In this document: positions 1-7,978 of the stretch, one piece after another
Position numbering within the stretch: position 1 is the first letter of the stretch
How the letters are laid out: each line of letters begins with the position of its first letter
Source of the DNA: Owenweeksia sp. TMED14
GTDB lineage: Bacteria; Bacteroidota; Bacteroidia; Flavobacteriales; Schleiferiaceae
NCBI GenBank assembly: GCA_002167805.1
Contig: NHBT01000024.1
Span: 77,051 to 86,853, forward strand
Direction: 5' to 3'
DNA length: 9,803 nucleotides
Made by a program: the position numbers and the translations under genes
Notes under the pieces: model-generated
Databases searched by the model: none
Told to the model about the DNA's origin: nothing
The model's input: only the letters and a program-made list of their open reading frames with translations

Positions 1-3000
1 TCAAATGTTGGTTTTACAGATGCGACATTTTCGGTCACTGGAACCTCTTCGAGCTATCAATTGAAAGGAACTCAAGGAACAAACTCTTTAATAGGTACGC
101 CATTTACGGGAACATCAGGATCTTTAGCCGGGGCTTCGCCTGGGCAAACTTATGACGTATTTGTGCGATCCATTTGCGGACCTGGAGACACAAGCTCGTG
201 GTATGGGCCAATAATCATTCAAACTTTATGTGCTCCTGTAGTTCCATTTTTAGAAAATTTCGATGCGACGCCTTGGAATGATGGATCCGGTGTTTACAAC
301 TTAAATGATGGTCTCGATCCATGTTGGTTTAGAGATCCAGATGGATGTGTTAACTCCGCGTCTCCTTATTCTTGGAATATCCGGAGTGACCCTCCAACAA
401 CTTATCAAAGTCCTTCTCAAGACGTGAGTGGAACAGGAAACTTTGTATATACAGAGTCATCAAGCGGACTAACTGGTCAAGTAGCGTATCTTAGAATGCC
501 TCCGGTGAATGTCTCATCACTCACAACTCCGGCGTTGACATTTAGTTATCATGCATTTGGTAATTCTATGGGATCTTTGGCTTTTCAGGTCTGGACTCCC
601 TCAAATGGTTGGGGTTCCTCAACTCCAGTTTTTTCGGGTGCCCAGCAAACTGCGGCTAATGCGCCATGGAAGGATACCACGTTTACTTTGTCTGCAACTT
701 CTGATACGATTATGGTTCGCTTTGTTGCGACCAGAGGAAATGGTAACCAAAGTGACTTGGCTATTGATGAGGTTGGAATCATTGAGGCTCCTACATGTCC
801 GGATCCATACAATATTTCTGTAACTAGTGGTGCTGCATCGTCGGTAACCTTATCCTGGACATCAGGGGGTGCAACGATGTGGAATATCGCATATGGCCAA
901 GCAGGTTCAGTGTCTTTCTTGCCATTCACAACAGCTGCAGCGAACCCATTTACTCTTACAGGTCTTACACCAGGAACTTCATATGAGTTTTATGTAAGAG
1001 ATAGCTGTGGTTCTGGAGATGTTTCTAATTGGGTGGGCCCAGTTTCATTTAATACGCCTTGCGCGACTGTTGCAGCACCTTACTCGGAGGATTTTGATTT
1101 AAATTTTGATGAAGGAAATGGATGGTCAAATTCCGGCTCAACTGTCGATATATGCTGGAGTCGTACTCCATCAACAGGTACAGGCACACCATGGTGGAAC
1201 CAGCCTTATCATTGGGGTGGTGGGACTGGAACTACACCTTCAGGGAATACTGGACCCTCCAGCGATCATACATCAGGAAGTGGTTCTTATGCTTACATAG
1301 AGGCAAGCGGCGGAAATGGTACTAGTGCAGATTTATTTTCTCCAATCATAGATCTAGACACACTGAGTAACCCAGAATTAGTTTTTTGGAAGCATCAGTA
1401 CGGGAATCAAATGGGAACTTTTAGCGTAGCGCTTTCAGTAAATGGCGGTGCTTATTCTACAATTCACACGTCTTCAGGTGATCAAGGAAATAGTTGGATT
1501 CAAGTTAAAGTTCCATTATCGGCTGCATCGTTGGGAGATAGCATCCAACTCCGTTTTCGTGGGCAAAAGCCATCAGGCGGAGGTTCAGGAAGAGGTGACG
1601 TGGCAATTGATGATATTACAATTGATAATGCTCCTGCTTGTCCTGCTCCAACTTTATTAACAGCTACGCCATTGACAGGAACGTCCATCCAACTTGCTTG
1701 GACAGGTGGAGGTGCCTCAAATTGGATGATTGAATATGGTCCTTCAGGTTTCACACAAGGGGCTGGAACAATTGTAGCAGCAGGAACAAATCCATATACG
1801 GTAACCGGTCTATCGACACAGACAGGTTATGATTTTTATGTAAAGGATTCTTGTTCAGCGTCCTCAACTTCTGCATGGGAAGGCCCTGCTTCAGCATTGA
1901 CATTGTGTGGAACTCTCACTGCCCCTTATTCAGAAGATTTTGAAGGCTCTCAGTGGGTAGATGATCCAGGAGGCTTTAACTATGGGTCTGTAGATACATG
2001 TTGGAATCGTGATAATATTTCGCCTTCAGGCCGTACATATTGGTGGAGACCTGGCACAGGTACCACTCCTTCTAATTTCACAGGCCCAACGGGAGACCAT
2101 ACATCTGGTAGTGGCAAGTATCTCTATACTGAGTCTTTCTCTGGAGCGACCAGTACAACTATTATTTCTCCAACCATCGACTTAGATACTCTTAGTGCTC
2201 CTGAACTTCGTTTCTGGTATCACATGTATGGCAGTTTAATAGATTCAATGGCCGTAAAAGTTGAAGCGAATACTACGATTAGTCATATGTTTAGCCTTTC
2301 TGGTCAACAGCAAGTAAATTCAAATTCTGCCTGGTTGGAAGCAGTGATTGACTTAACTAACTTCATTGGAGATGAAATTCGTGTTCATTTTGTGGGTTAC
2401 CGATCACCAGGAAATCAAAACCGAGCGGATATTACAATAGACGATGTAACTATCGATAATGCTCCTCCTTGCTCGGGTGTCCCCTCGTTGCAGGTAACCA
2501 CGACGACTACCACGACGGGAACAGTTAGTTGGTCTTCAAGCTTTACCGGCAGTTTTGAGATTAACTACGGACTTTGGGGCGGTGCACCAGGTTCAGGAAC
2601 AACAATTCCAGTAACAACTTCGCCGACGACCATTACTGGACTCAATCCTGGAACTACTTACTTTGTGAGCATTCGAAGGTCATGTCCGAGTTCAAGTTCC
2701 TTTGGATCATGGAGCCCTGTAGATACCCTTACGACGCAATGCGCTACAATTATTGCTCCCCACACCGAGAATTTTGATATTAATTGGAACCCCGGACCCA
2801 ATGCAAATAATGCTGGCGGCTACAATGGTGGCTCAACAATAGGGCCTTGTTGGACTCGCACTCCTGCGAGCGGAGGTACTACATCAGCTACAGCAGTATA
2901 CCACTGGGGTGGAAGCACCGGAGGCACTCCAACGGGTAATACAGGACCGAGTGCTGATCACACCTCAGGATTTGGGAATTATGCACTCACAGAAGCCTCA

Positions 3001-4938
3001 TATACTCCTTTTGAGCAGATTGCGTATCTAATTTCCCCAGCAATTGACATATCCGGATTGGCATTCCCAGAGCTGAGATTTTGGTATCATATGGACGGGA
3101 CTACTATTAATTCCCTTAGAATTGATTTCCAGAATGTAAATGGTTCATGGGTGTCTGTCGACTCTCTCGTAGGTGCTCAAGGAAATAGTTGGCAGGAAAG
3201 GGTGATTAGTATTCCTCAATCTTATGGTCCTATTATGAAAGTCCGATTTAAGGCTCGAAAACAAAATGTGAATCAATCACAATCATGCGATATTGCGATT
3301 GATGATTTTAGTATTTCGAGTGCACCTACATGTCCAGATCCAAGCAACATTGTAGCCACTCCCTTAAATGCCACATCCACTCTTGTTACATGGACAGGTG
3401 GAGGCTCAGGGACTGCGATTATCGAATATGGTTTATCTGGCTTTACACCAGGCTCAGGAACGAAAGTTACTACCACCTCAAATCCTTATACCTTAACTGG
3501 TTTAGTTGCAGGTGGGCTTTACGACATTTATGTTCAAGACTCCTGCGGTGCCAATGATTACTCTAATGCTGTAGGACCCACTCAAGTTCAGTTATTTACG
3601 TGTTCCAATGGATGTCAATATACTTTGGAACTCACAGATGCCAATTCAAATGGATGGGTAAGTAATTGGCAGGGAACTACGTATCATGAGTTAAATGTTA
3701 CTGTTGGAACCACCTCTACACCGTACACACTTACATCTGGAGGTTCTGCTCTCTTTTCATTAAATGTTTGTGATGGAGATACAATAAGATTAAGGTTTAT
3801 AAACACGGGATTTGCTTCAAACCAGGTAGGTTGGTATTTAATGGATTCATCTGGAGATACAGTAACAAGTCAAGCACCTCTGGGGAATGGAACTCTTACA
3901 ACAGGCTATAAGTATAATGGAAGTGTGGTTTGTAGTAACACTTGCCCAACACCAGTGGCTTCATTTACATTAGCTCAAACTGGACTCAATATTGATATTG
4001 ATGGCTCTGCAAGCACAGGAACATCTCTGACTCATATTTGGACATTTGGAGATGGAAATAGCGGCTCGGGTCCAATTACAAATCACTCTTACGCTAATGA
4101 TGGAGCATACGATGTTCAACTTTTAGTGATGGATCAATGTGGTCAGAAAGATTCATTAACTCAGTCTATAACTGCTTGTGATACCTTAATCGCTCCATTT
4201 ACTTATGTGTTGAATCAGTTTCAAGCCGACTTTACAAGCGGTTTGGATTCTTCCTACACAAGTATAGTATGGGATTTTGGAGACGGCCAAACAAGCAATA
4301 TCACTGATCCAACAAATATCTACGCCATCGGAGGTAGTTATTACGTTAGTCTATCTGCTGTAAATCTCTGTGGTGATACTCTGATGGTGGGAGATTCCTT
4401 GGAAATATGTACAAAACCAAGTGCAGAGTTCACATGGTTTATTGTTTCTTCAAATGCGAGTGGGATGTTGGTTCAGTTTGATGGGACGTCTTCGGTAAAT
4501 GCGAATACTTTTACCTGGTATTGGGGCGATGGTACCTCTTCAACTGGGGCGAATTTCATTCAGCATTTGTACTCGGTTCCATCTTTGAATTATACCGTAA
4601 CATTAGTAATTTCCAACCAATGTGCTTTGGGAGATACGGTCAGTCATACTCTGAATGAAACGGATATAGACGAGAGCATCATCGATGATAGAGCACAAAT
4701 TTACCCGAATCCAAAGGGCTCTTCTCAACGCTTTACTGTCTCTGGATGGACTTCGAATTCAAATGCATCCTTTGATATTGTTGATGGTTATGGGAGACTT
4801 CTGTATCAGGGTGAATTTAAGACTAACTCAATGGGTGATGCTTATTTACCAGCCTTTAAACTTCCAGCAGGTATTTATCGAATCAGAATTGTTGGAGATG
4901 ATCGTAGACAAAATTTCAATGTTGCGATAACGCATTAG
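1..4938 (+). CDS. Giant modular T9SS-secreted surface protein (FN3/MAM/CUB-like/PKD), 5' partial
   Basis: The frame is open from base 1, so the gene begins upstream; 1645 residues are visible, and the internal TTG at 61 has no claim to be the start. Domains by window residue: partial FN3 1-77; MAM-like 78-264, 355-545, 637-822 and 915-1109; FN3-like 265-354, 546-636, 823-914 and 1110-1200; Cys-bounded CUB-like beta domain 1201-1315; three PKD domains 1316-1552 with WTFGDG, WDFGDG and WYWGDG cores; sorting domain 1553-1645. MAM modules share an acidic (D)xxIDD/E strand near their ends, and three of the four have a GP..DHTSG-type loop. FN3 modules share a Y.FYV.DSC-like strand and end in Cys. 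The C-terminal YPNP motif and closing beta strands are typical of type A T9SS sorting domains, so the protein should cross the outer membrane and be anchored or released there. An adhesin or matrix role is inferred; no catalytic domain is visible. A hairpin follows the stop. Confidence 0.93.
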   Translation, partial: SNVGFTDATFSVTGTSSSYQLKGTQGTNSLIGTPFTGTSGSLAGASPGQTYDVFVRSICGPGDTSSWYGPIIIQTLCAPVVPFLENFDATPWNDGSGVYNLNDGLDPCWFRDPDGCVNSASPYSWNIRSDPPTTYQSPSQDVSGTGNFVYTESSSGLTGQVAYLRMPPVNVSSLTTPALTFSYHAFGNSMGSLAFQVWTPSNGWGSSTPVFSGAQQTAANAPWKDTTFTLSATSDTIMVRFVATRGNGNQSDLAIDEVGIIEAPTCPDPYNISVTSGAASSVTLSWTSGGATMWNIAYGQAGSVSFLPFTTAAANPFTLTGLTPGTSYEFYVRDSCGSGDVSNWVGPVSFNTPCATVAAPYSEDFDLNFDEGNGWSNSGSTVDICWSRTPSTGTGTPWWNQPYHWGGGTGTTPSGNTGPSSDHTSGSGSYAYIEASGGNGTSADLFSPIIDLDTLSNPELVFWKHQYGNQMGTFSVALSVNGGAYSTIHTSSGDQGNSWIQVKVPLSAASLGDSIQLRFRGQKPSGGGSGRGDVAIDDITIDNAPACPAPTLLTATPLTGTSIQLAWTGGGASNWMIEYGPSGFTQGAGTIVAAGTNPYTVTGLSTQTGYDFYVKDSCSASSTSAWEGPASALTLCGTLTAPYSEDFEGSQWVDDPGGFNYGSVDTCWNRDNISPSGRTYWWRPGTGTTPSNFTGPTGDHTSGSGKYLYTESFSGATSTTIISPTIDLDTLSAPELRFWYHMYGSLIDSMAVKVEANTTISHMFSLSGQQQVNSNSAWLEAVIDLTNFIGDEIRVHFVGYRSPGNQNRADITIDDVTIDNAPPCSGVPSLQVTTTTTTTGTVSWSSSFTGSFEINYGLWGGAPGSGTTIPVTTSPTTITGLNPGTTYFVSIRRSCPSSSSFGSWSPVDTLTTQCATIIAPHTENFDINWNPGPNANNAGGYNGGSTIGPCWTRTPASGGTTSATAVYHWGGSTGGTPTGNTGPSADHTSGFGNYALTEASYTPFEQIAYLISPAIDISGLAFPELRFWYHMDGTTINSLRIDFQNVNGSWVSVDSLVGAQGNSWQERVISIPQSYGPIMKVRFKARKQNVNQSQSCDIAIDDFSISSAPTCPDPSNIVATPLNATSTLVTWTGGGSGTAIIEYGLSGFTPGSGTKVTTTSNPYTLTGLVAGGLYDIYVQDSCGANDYSNAVGPTQVQLFTCSNGCQYTLELTDANSNGWVSNWQGTTYHELNVTVGTTSTPYTLTSGGSALFSLNVCDGDTIRLRFINTGFASNQVGWYLMDSSGDTVTSQAPLGNGTLTTGYKYNGSVVCSNTCPTPVASFTLAQTGLNIDIDGSASTGTSLTHIWTFGDGNSGSGPITNHSYANDGAYDVQLLVMDQCGQKDSLTQSITACDTLIAPFTYVLNQFQADFTSGLDSSYTSIVWDFGDGQTSNITDPTNIYAIGGSYYVSLSAVNLCGDTLMVGDSLEICTKPSAEFTWFIVSSNASGMLVQFDGTSSVNANTFTWYWGDGTSSTGANFIQHLYSVPSLNYTVTLVISNQCALGDTVSHTLNETDIDESIIDDRAQIYPNPKGSSQRFTVSGWTSNSNASFDIVDGYGRLLYQGEFKTNSMGDAYLPAFKLPAGIYRIRIVGDDRRQNFNVAITH
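232..3603 (+). repeat. Four tandem MAM+FN3 coding units of about 840 nt
   Basis: Units at 232-1062, 1063-1908, 1909-2742 and 2743-3603 (831, 846, 834 and 861 nt) each encode one MAM-like module followed by one FN3-like module. Unit joints are marked by an APTCPDP / APACPAP / APPCSG type linker after the MAM module and by a Cys residue at the end of each FN3. The units are clearly diverged at DNA level but share short near-identical blocks; for example tcaaggaaatagttgg occurs at 1482-1497 and 3177-3192. The partial FN3 at 1-231 implies at least one more unit upstream. Boundaries were set by eye and may be off by several residues. Confidence 0.85.
3601..3945 (+). other. CUB-like beta-sandwich domain within the giant protein
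   Basis: About 115 residues bounded by Cys pairs (CSNGC at the start, VVCSNTC at the end) separate the MAM/FN3 array from the PKD domains. The pattern of a hydrophobic strand with a D.N.NGW turn, a central FSLNVCDGDTIRLRF strand and a following LMDSSGDTV strand resembles domains recurrent in secreted Bacteroidota proteins and loosely resembles CUB. It matches neither the FN3 nor the MAM units. The fold and any ligand are inferred; carbohydrate or calcium binding is possible but not shown. Confidence 0.55.
3946..4656 (+). repeat. Three tandem PKD domains
   Basis: Segments 3946-4179, 4180-4410 and 4411-4656 each encode a PKD-type immunoglobulin-like domain. The diagnostic W-x-F/W-G-D-G core appears once in each (WTFGDG, WDFGDG, WYWGDG), followed by an aromatic-rich strand (YDVQLLV, YYVSLSA, YTVTLVI) and a Cys-containing end (DQCG, NLCG, NQCA). 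In secreted Bacteroidota proteins PKD domains commonly act as spacers or carbohydrate and protein contact modules between the functional part and the sorting signal. Confidence 0.85.
4657..4935 (+). other. T9SS type A C-terminal sorting domain
   Basis: The last roughly 93 residues start with an acidic linker (NETDIDESIIDD), then IYPNPKGSSQRFTVSG, a central DIVDGYGRLLYQGEF strand pair, the LPAGIYRIRI strand and a final NFNVAI strand. This matches the known pattern of Bacteroidota type A sorting domains (YPNP, G..L, L..G.Y.v.i, final beta strand). It targets the protein to the Type IX translocon and is normally cleaved during surface anchoring or release. Secretion is inferred; the amino-terminal Sec signal would lie upstream of the window. 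Confidence 0.9.
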
Positions 4939-4957
4939 TTTTTAATATAATTTCTTT

Positions 4958-4992
4958 GAATCCCTTTGGTTAAGTTTTAATCAAAGGGATTC
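4958..4992 (+). terminator. Hairpin terminator after the giant surface-protein gene
   Basis: The arm 4958-4973 pairs with 4977-4992 to give a 16-bp stem with a single G-U pair (4969/4981) and a three-base loop at 4974-4976. The hairpin lies 19 nt after the tag stop. The downstream stretch (ttcgttta) has only a weak T tract, so it is an imperfect Rho-independent terminator; it may also protect the 3' end of the mRNA. It separates the adhesin transcript from the terC-like gene at 5058. Confidence 0.75.
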
Positions 4993-5057
4993 TTCGTTTA
5001 AGAGGATCTTAAGCGTTACTTTTATGCCATTAATAAAATTCTGATAATGATTTTCTG

Positions 5058-5768
5058 ATGGAACTTTTATCTATCGATATGCTTTTGGCTTTTTTAACTC
5101 TTTCACTGATGGAAGTGATATTAGGTATCGATAATATCATTTTCATTAGTATTCTTACAAATAAACTACCTAACGAAATAAGAAGGCAGGCTAGAATCTT
5201 TGGTATAGGGTTAGCTTTAGTCACAAGAATTTTAATGCTTTTAAGTATTAAATCGATCATGGGATTGACAGAGCCGTTTCTAGTTTTATCAGGTTTTGAG
5301 ATCTCTGGGCGCGCTATGATCCTGTTTTTTGGAGGTGTTTTTTTGTTAGTTAAGTCTATAAAAGAGCTTTATGTCTTTGTCGAGAGAGAAAGCCAAGAGA
5401 TGGCCAGCAAATTAAATGTTAGGAATAGTTTGATTGGAATTATTCTACAAATAGCTTTACTTGATATCGTTTTTAGTTTTGATAGTATACTCACAGCAAT
5501 TGGCATGACTGATTATTTACCAGTTATGATAGCAGCAATAGTGGTAGCTATGATTGTTATGCTGTTCTTTAGCGCTCTAGTATCCAGATTTGTAGAAAAA
5601 TTCCCTTCATTGCAGATACTTGCCTTAACTTTTTTAATCCTCATCGGTTTTGTATTGATTTTTGAGGCTTTTGAATATCATATTTCAAAGTCCTACATCT
5701 ATGCGGCTCTTGGATTTTCTCTGCTCATCGAATTAATTAACATGCGTGCTGGAACACGTAAGTCATAG
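5058..5768 (+). CDS. TerC-family integral membrane protein, YgdQ-like
   Basis: A 236-residue polytopic inner-membrane protein, very close in length and pattern to E. coli YgdQ (237 aa) and to the membrane core of the TerC family. Two family motifs are visible: MEVILGIDNIIFIS (residues 18-31, with acidic E19 and D25 in the membrane) and LLDIVFSFDSILTAIG (residues 134-149, with D136 and D142). About seven hydrophobic segments can be drawn. TerC relatives are linked to metal-ion handling, notably manganese export in some bacteria, and to tellurite resistance; the exact substrate here is unknown. No tellurite-resistance partner genes are nearby. The ATG at 5058 is preferred because the first motif sits at the usual distance from it, although no clear Shine-Dalgarno precedes it. 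The gene lies 7 nt before the acyltransferase and probably shares its transcript. The upstream TACTTTTA (5017-5024) resembles a -7 box but lacks a well-placed TTTG. Confidence 0.9.
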   Translation: MELLSIDMLLAFLTLSLMEVILGIDNIIFISILTNKLPNEIRRQARIFGIGLALVTRILMLLSIKSIMGLTEPFLVLSGFEISGRAMILFFGGVFLLVKSIKELYVFVERESQEMASKLNVRNSLIGIILQIALLDIVFSFDSILTAIGMTDYLPVMIAAIVVAMIVMLFFSALVSRFVEKFPSLQILALTFLILIGFVLIFEAFEYHISKSYIYAALGFSLLIELINMRAGTRKS

Positions 5769-5773
5769 GGGAG
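5767..5773 (+). promoter_or_regulatory. Purine-rich RBS that decides the plsC-like start
   Basis: The sequence aggggag overlaps the terC-like stop codon and ends two bases before the ATG at 5776. It is one of the few Shine-Dalgarno-like sequences in this window. It favours ATG 5776 over the in-frame GTG at 5746, which would overlap the upstream gene by 23 nt and add ten polar residues before the hydrophobic N-terminus. Confidence 0.6.
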
Positions 5774-5775
5774 CT

Positions 5776-6489
5776 ATGATTATTTTTAGATTAATTTATA
5801 GGATTCCTGTTTTTGTAATCTCCTGCTTACTAGCTATTGGTCTTGCTTTTTTTGCAAAACTCCTTGGAGCATCAATAAAAGTTAGGCATGGGATTTATTC
5901 AATATGGCGAAAAACATTTTTGTGGTTGTTAGGGATTAAAATAAAAATTAAAAGTGGATCTAAGCCGGACTATGCAGCTATTTTAATGGGTAATCATAGA
6001 TCTTATGCGGATGTGTTATTTATCTTGAGCGGAACTCCCACCGTTTTTTTGAGTAGGGCAGAAATAAAAAAATGGCCTATTATTTACCAGGCAGCTCAGG
6101 CCCTGGATACTGTTTTTGTGCAAAGAGATGATAAAGAGTCCAGGTCAGCTGCTAGAGTGGAGTTGGCGAAAAGTATTTCAAAAGGATTAAGCCCTGTGGT
6201 TTTTCCTGAGGGAACTACTTCTTATAATGGAATTAAGCCATTTAATCTTGGAATGTTTTACACGGCAGCTCAGATGGATGTTCCCATTGTCCCATTTGTT
6301 ATTGAATATTCAGATCCCGAAATGGCCTGGGTAGGAAAAGAGAAGTTTATTCCTCATTTAATAAGAATGTTTGCACGTCCCAGATGGTATGTTGATTTAT
6401 ACATCGGAGATGCTTTCAAAGGAGAAGATGGTGAGAAATTATCGAATGATATTCATTTATGGATGAGTGAGCGTATAAAAAATGGATAA
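5776..6489 (+). CDS. PlsC-type 1-acyl-glycerol-3-phosphate acyltransferase
   Basis: A 237-residue protein of the LPLAT/PlsC family, of about usual length. It would transfer an acyl chain to lysophosphatidic acid or a related lysolipid at the inner face of the membrane. Residues 4-31 form a hydrophobic membrane-associated N-terminus. The catalytic HX4D motif is NHRSYAD with H74 and D79. Motif II around 114-123 (FVQRDDKESR) and motif III FPEGTTS (143-149) bind the phosphate of the acceptor, and motif IV is VPIVPF (169-174). All catalytic residues are present. The start at 5776 is chosen for the aggggag just upstream. The gene follows the terC-like gene by 7 nt and overlaps the flippase start by 8 nt, so it is probably co-transcribed and coupled to it. 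Housekeeping phospholipid synthesis is the default role; acylation of a lipid linked to the neighbouring polysaccharide genes is a looser possibility. Confidence 0.88.
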   Translation: MIIFRLIYRIPVFVISCLLAIGLAFFAKLLGASIKVRHGIYSIWRKTFLWLLGIKIKIKSGSKPDYAAILMGNHRSYADVLFILSGTPTVFLSRAEIKKWPIIYQAAQALDTVFVQRDDKESRSAARVELAKSISKGLSPVVFPEGTTSYNGIKPFNLGMFYTAAQMDVPIVPFVIEYSDPEMAWVGKEKFIPHLIRMFARPRWYVDLYIGDAFKGEDGEKLSNDIHLWMSERIKNG

Positions 6490-7795
6490 ACAAAAAAATC
6501 TTGGGCGAGGAGTTTTAAGCAATGTATTTGCCAATGGGATTTTGCAATTTTTAAACTACGCATTTCCAGTATTAACATTACCTTTCTTAGGAAGCGCTAT
6601 TGGGCTAGAGGAGTTTGGAGTAGTTAACTTTTTTAGTGTTTTAGTCGGCTATTTTACATTATTTGTCATTTATGGATTTGATGCATCGGCTACAAGAAAG
6701 GTCCCTGAACTAGAAGATGATTTTAAAAAAATGAATCTTTTTTTTGTTGAGATCCAGTCATCGAAAGTTTTATTATTGATTCTGGCTTTTATAGTTTTTT
6801 CACTTTTGATTCTAATTATTCCTGAGGGTATTGATAACTATAAAGTAGCCCTTGCAACCTTTGGAGTCACTGCAGGCTGGGCCTTGATGCCGAATTGGTT
6901 TGTGCAAGGAATAAGAAGAATGAGTGATCTTGTTTGGATAAACATTATTCCAAAAGCTATTTTTTTAGGGCTTGTTTTTTTGACCATAAAATCAAAAGAA
7001 GACAGTTACTTATATCCTCTTTTTATTTCTCTATCTATTGTTATTTGTGCCCTGCTGAGTATTATTTATCTAAAATTTAGGCTAAATATCTCACCTAGGA
7101 TTCGTTTTAACAAGAGTGTATTGATAAGAATTTGGCAGGAAAGATTGGTATTTTTTTCCAGTTTTGTGAATAATTTTAATCAAACTATTGGAATCATTTT
7201 CCTTGGCTTTTTTGTAACCTACTCAGAGGTTGGTGTTTTTTCGCTGGGTTGGAGGATGATGAATATTATTCAAGTGCTTGTTTCGATACCTATACTTCAG
7301 GCTCTTTACCCTGTTCTAGGAAGTCAATTAAGGTCAGATTTAAAATCAGGAACTAAAGTTCTTAACGAGTCAATACCTCTAATTTTAGTCTTTATATTTT
7401 CCTGCTCAAGCTTCCTATGGGGAACATCACCTTGGTTGATCCAATTCTTTTTCGGAGAGGAATTCATGGAGTCGGTAGGGATTTATCGTTGGCTTTCAAT
7501 CATTCCTTTAATATCTGTGTTTAATCACCTTATGGGTTCATCTTTTTTGTTAAACCTGGGATATGACAAAGAAGTGTTGAGGGTGACGATATGGGTTTCG
7601 ATATTAGCAGTATCTCTAAATTTATTTTTAATATGGAACTATGGGCTCAATGGCGCCATTATATCAATCATAATCACGGAGTTAATTCTTTTTCTTTTCT
7701 ATAACGCTGTCATTAAAAAATTGGGTTTTAACTTTTGGCGCTTTAGTGCCTGGAAATTAAAAGTTCCTCAGTTGAAAAAAAATGATGGCGCCTAA
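6482..7795 (+). CDS. Wzx-type oligosaccharide flippase (polysaccharide biosynthesis protein)
   Basis: A 437-residue, highly hydrophobic polytopic protein of the MOP/RfbX family. It would move undecaprenyl-diphosphate-linked oligosaccharide from the inner to the outer leaflet of the cytoplasmic membrane. The N-terminal part shows the family pattern: a hydrophobic segment with LNYAFPVLTLPFLG (24-37), a GLEEFGVVNF loop (41-50) and YGFDASATRKV (64-74) after the second segment. The C-terminal half has the usual LNLGYDKEVLRV turn (357-368) followed by two closing helices. Roughly 12-14 membrane segments fit. The ATG overlaps the end of plsC by 8 nt, which suggests translational coupling. It is followed by a 199-nt gap and then by the priming transferase, so it may be transcribed separately from the main sugar operon yet serve it. 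The substrate cannot be told from sequence. Confidence 0.88.
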   Translation: MDKQKNLGRGVLSNVFANGILQFLNYAFPVLTLPFLGSAIGLEEFGVVNFFSVLVGYFTLFVIYGFDASATRKVPELEDDFKKMNLFFVEIQSSKVLLLILAFIVFSLLILIIPEGIDNYKVALATFGVTAGWALMPNWFVQGIRRMSDLVWINIIPKAIFLGLVFLTIKSKEDSYLYPLFISLSIVICALLSIIYLKFRLNISPRIRFNKSVLIRIWQERLVFFSSFVNNFNQTIGIIFLGFFVTYSEVGVFSLGWRMMNIIQVLVSIPILQALYPVLGSQLRSDLKSGTKVLNESIPLILVFIFSCSSFLWGTSPWLIQFFFGEEFMESVGIYRWLSIIPLISVFNHLMGSSFLLNLGYDKEVLRVTIWVSILAVSLNLFLIWNYGLNGAIISIIITELILFLFYNAVIKKLGFNFWRFSAWKLKVPQLKKNDGA

Positions 7796-7924
7796 CGAAT
7801 TTGAAATTAATACTTGTATCATATTGCAACTATCACTTTTTACCAAGCAATTATTATAGTTTTGTTAATGAAGTCAATGAAATGTTTTATTGCTCACTAT
7901 TTCAGGTGATTGGATATAGTTTAA

Positions 7925-7956
7925 TTTGAAGTATCAATTTTTTTTAAATGTATTTG
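7925..7956 (+). promoter_or_regulatory. Bacteroidota-type promoter upstream of the priming transferase
   Basis: A TTTG at 7925-7928 is followed after 20 nt by TGTATTTG at 7949-7956, one mismatch from the TAnnTTTG -7 consensus of the Bacteroidota primary sigma factor, at the usual 19-21 nt spacing. Transcription would begin near 7962-7964 and leave a leader of about 30 nt before the ATG at 7995. It lies in the only sizeable gap between genes in the polysaccharide part of the window. The rest of that gap (7796-7924) shows no gene, RNA or clear hairpin. Confidence 0.5.
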
Positions 7957-7978
7957 CAATCAACTAATACTGTAGACT

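Noticed and set aside
61..63. TTG at 61 as the start of the giant surface protein
   Set aside because: The same frame is open from base 1 and encodes FN3-like sequence before 61, with no signal peptide after it; the gene is cut by the window edge.
585..929. 114-codon minus-strand open frame (likewise 1500-1754 and 3273-3476 on the minus strand)
   Set aside because: These lie wholly inside the giant gene, encode no recognisable domain and occur at equivalent places in the repeat units, so they are antisense shadows of repeated coding sequence.
2494..2514. Run of seven Thr codons as a variable short repeat
   Set aside because: The codons are mixed (acc, acg, act), so the DNA is not a uniform tract prone to slippage; it is probably a Thr-rich strand or linker.
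5017..5024. TACTTTTA as a -7 box for the terC-like gene
   Set aside because: One mismatch at the important G, and the only TTTG-like element upstream (TTTA at 4997-5000) is 16 nt away, too close.
5030..5260. 76-codon minus-strand open frame opposite the terC-like gene
   Set aside because: It covers the strongly conserved TerC motif region on the other strand, and its translation shows no family features.
5746..5775. GTG at 5746 as the start of the acyltransferase gene
   Set aside because: It adds ten mostly polar residues, overlaps the terC-like gene by 23 nt and has no good ribosome binding site, while ATG 5776 has aggggag just upstream.
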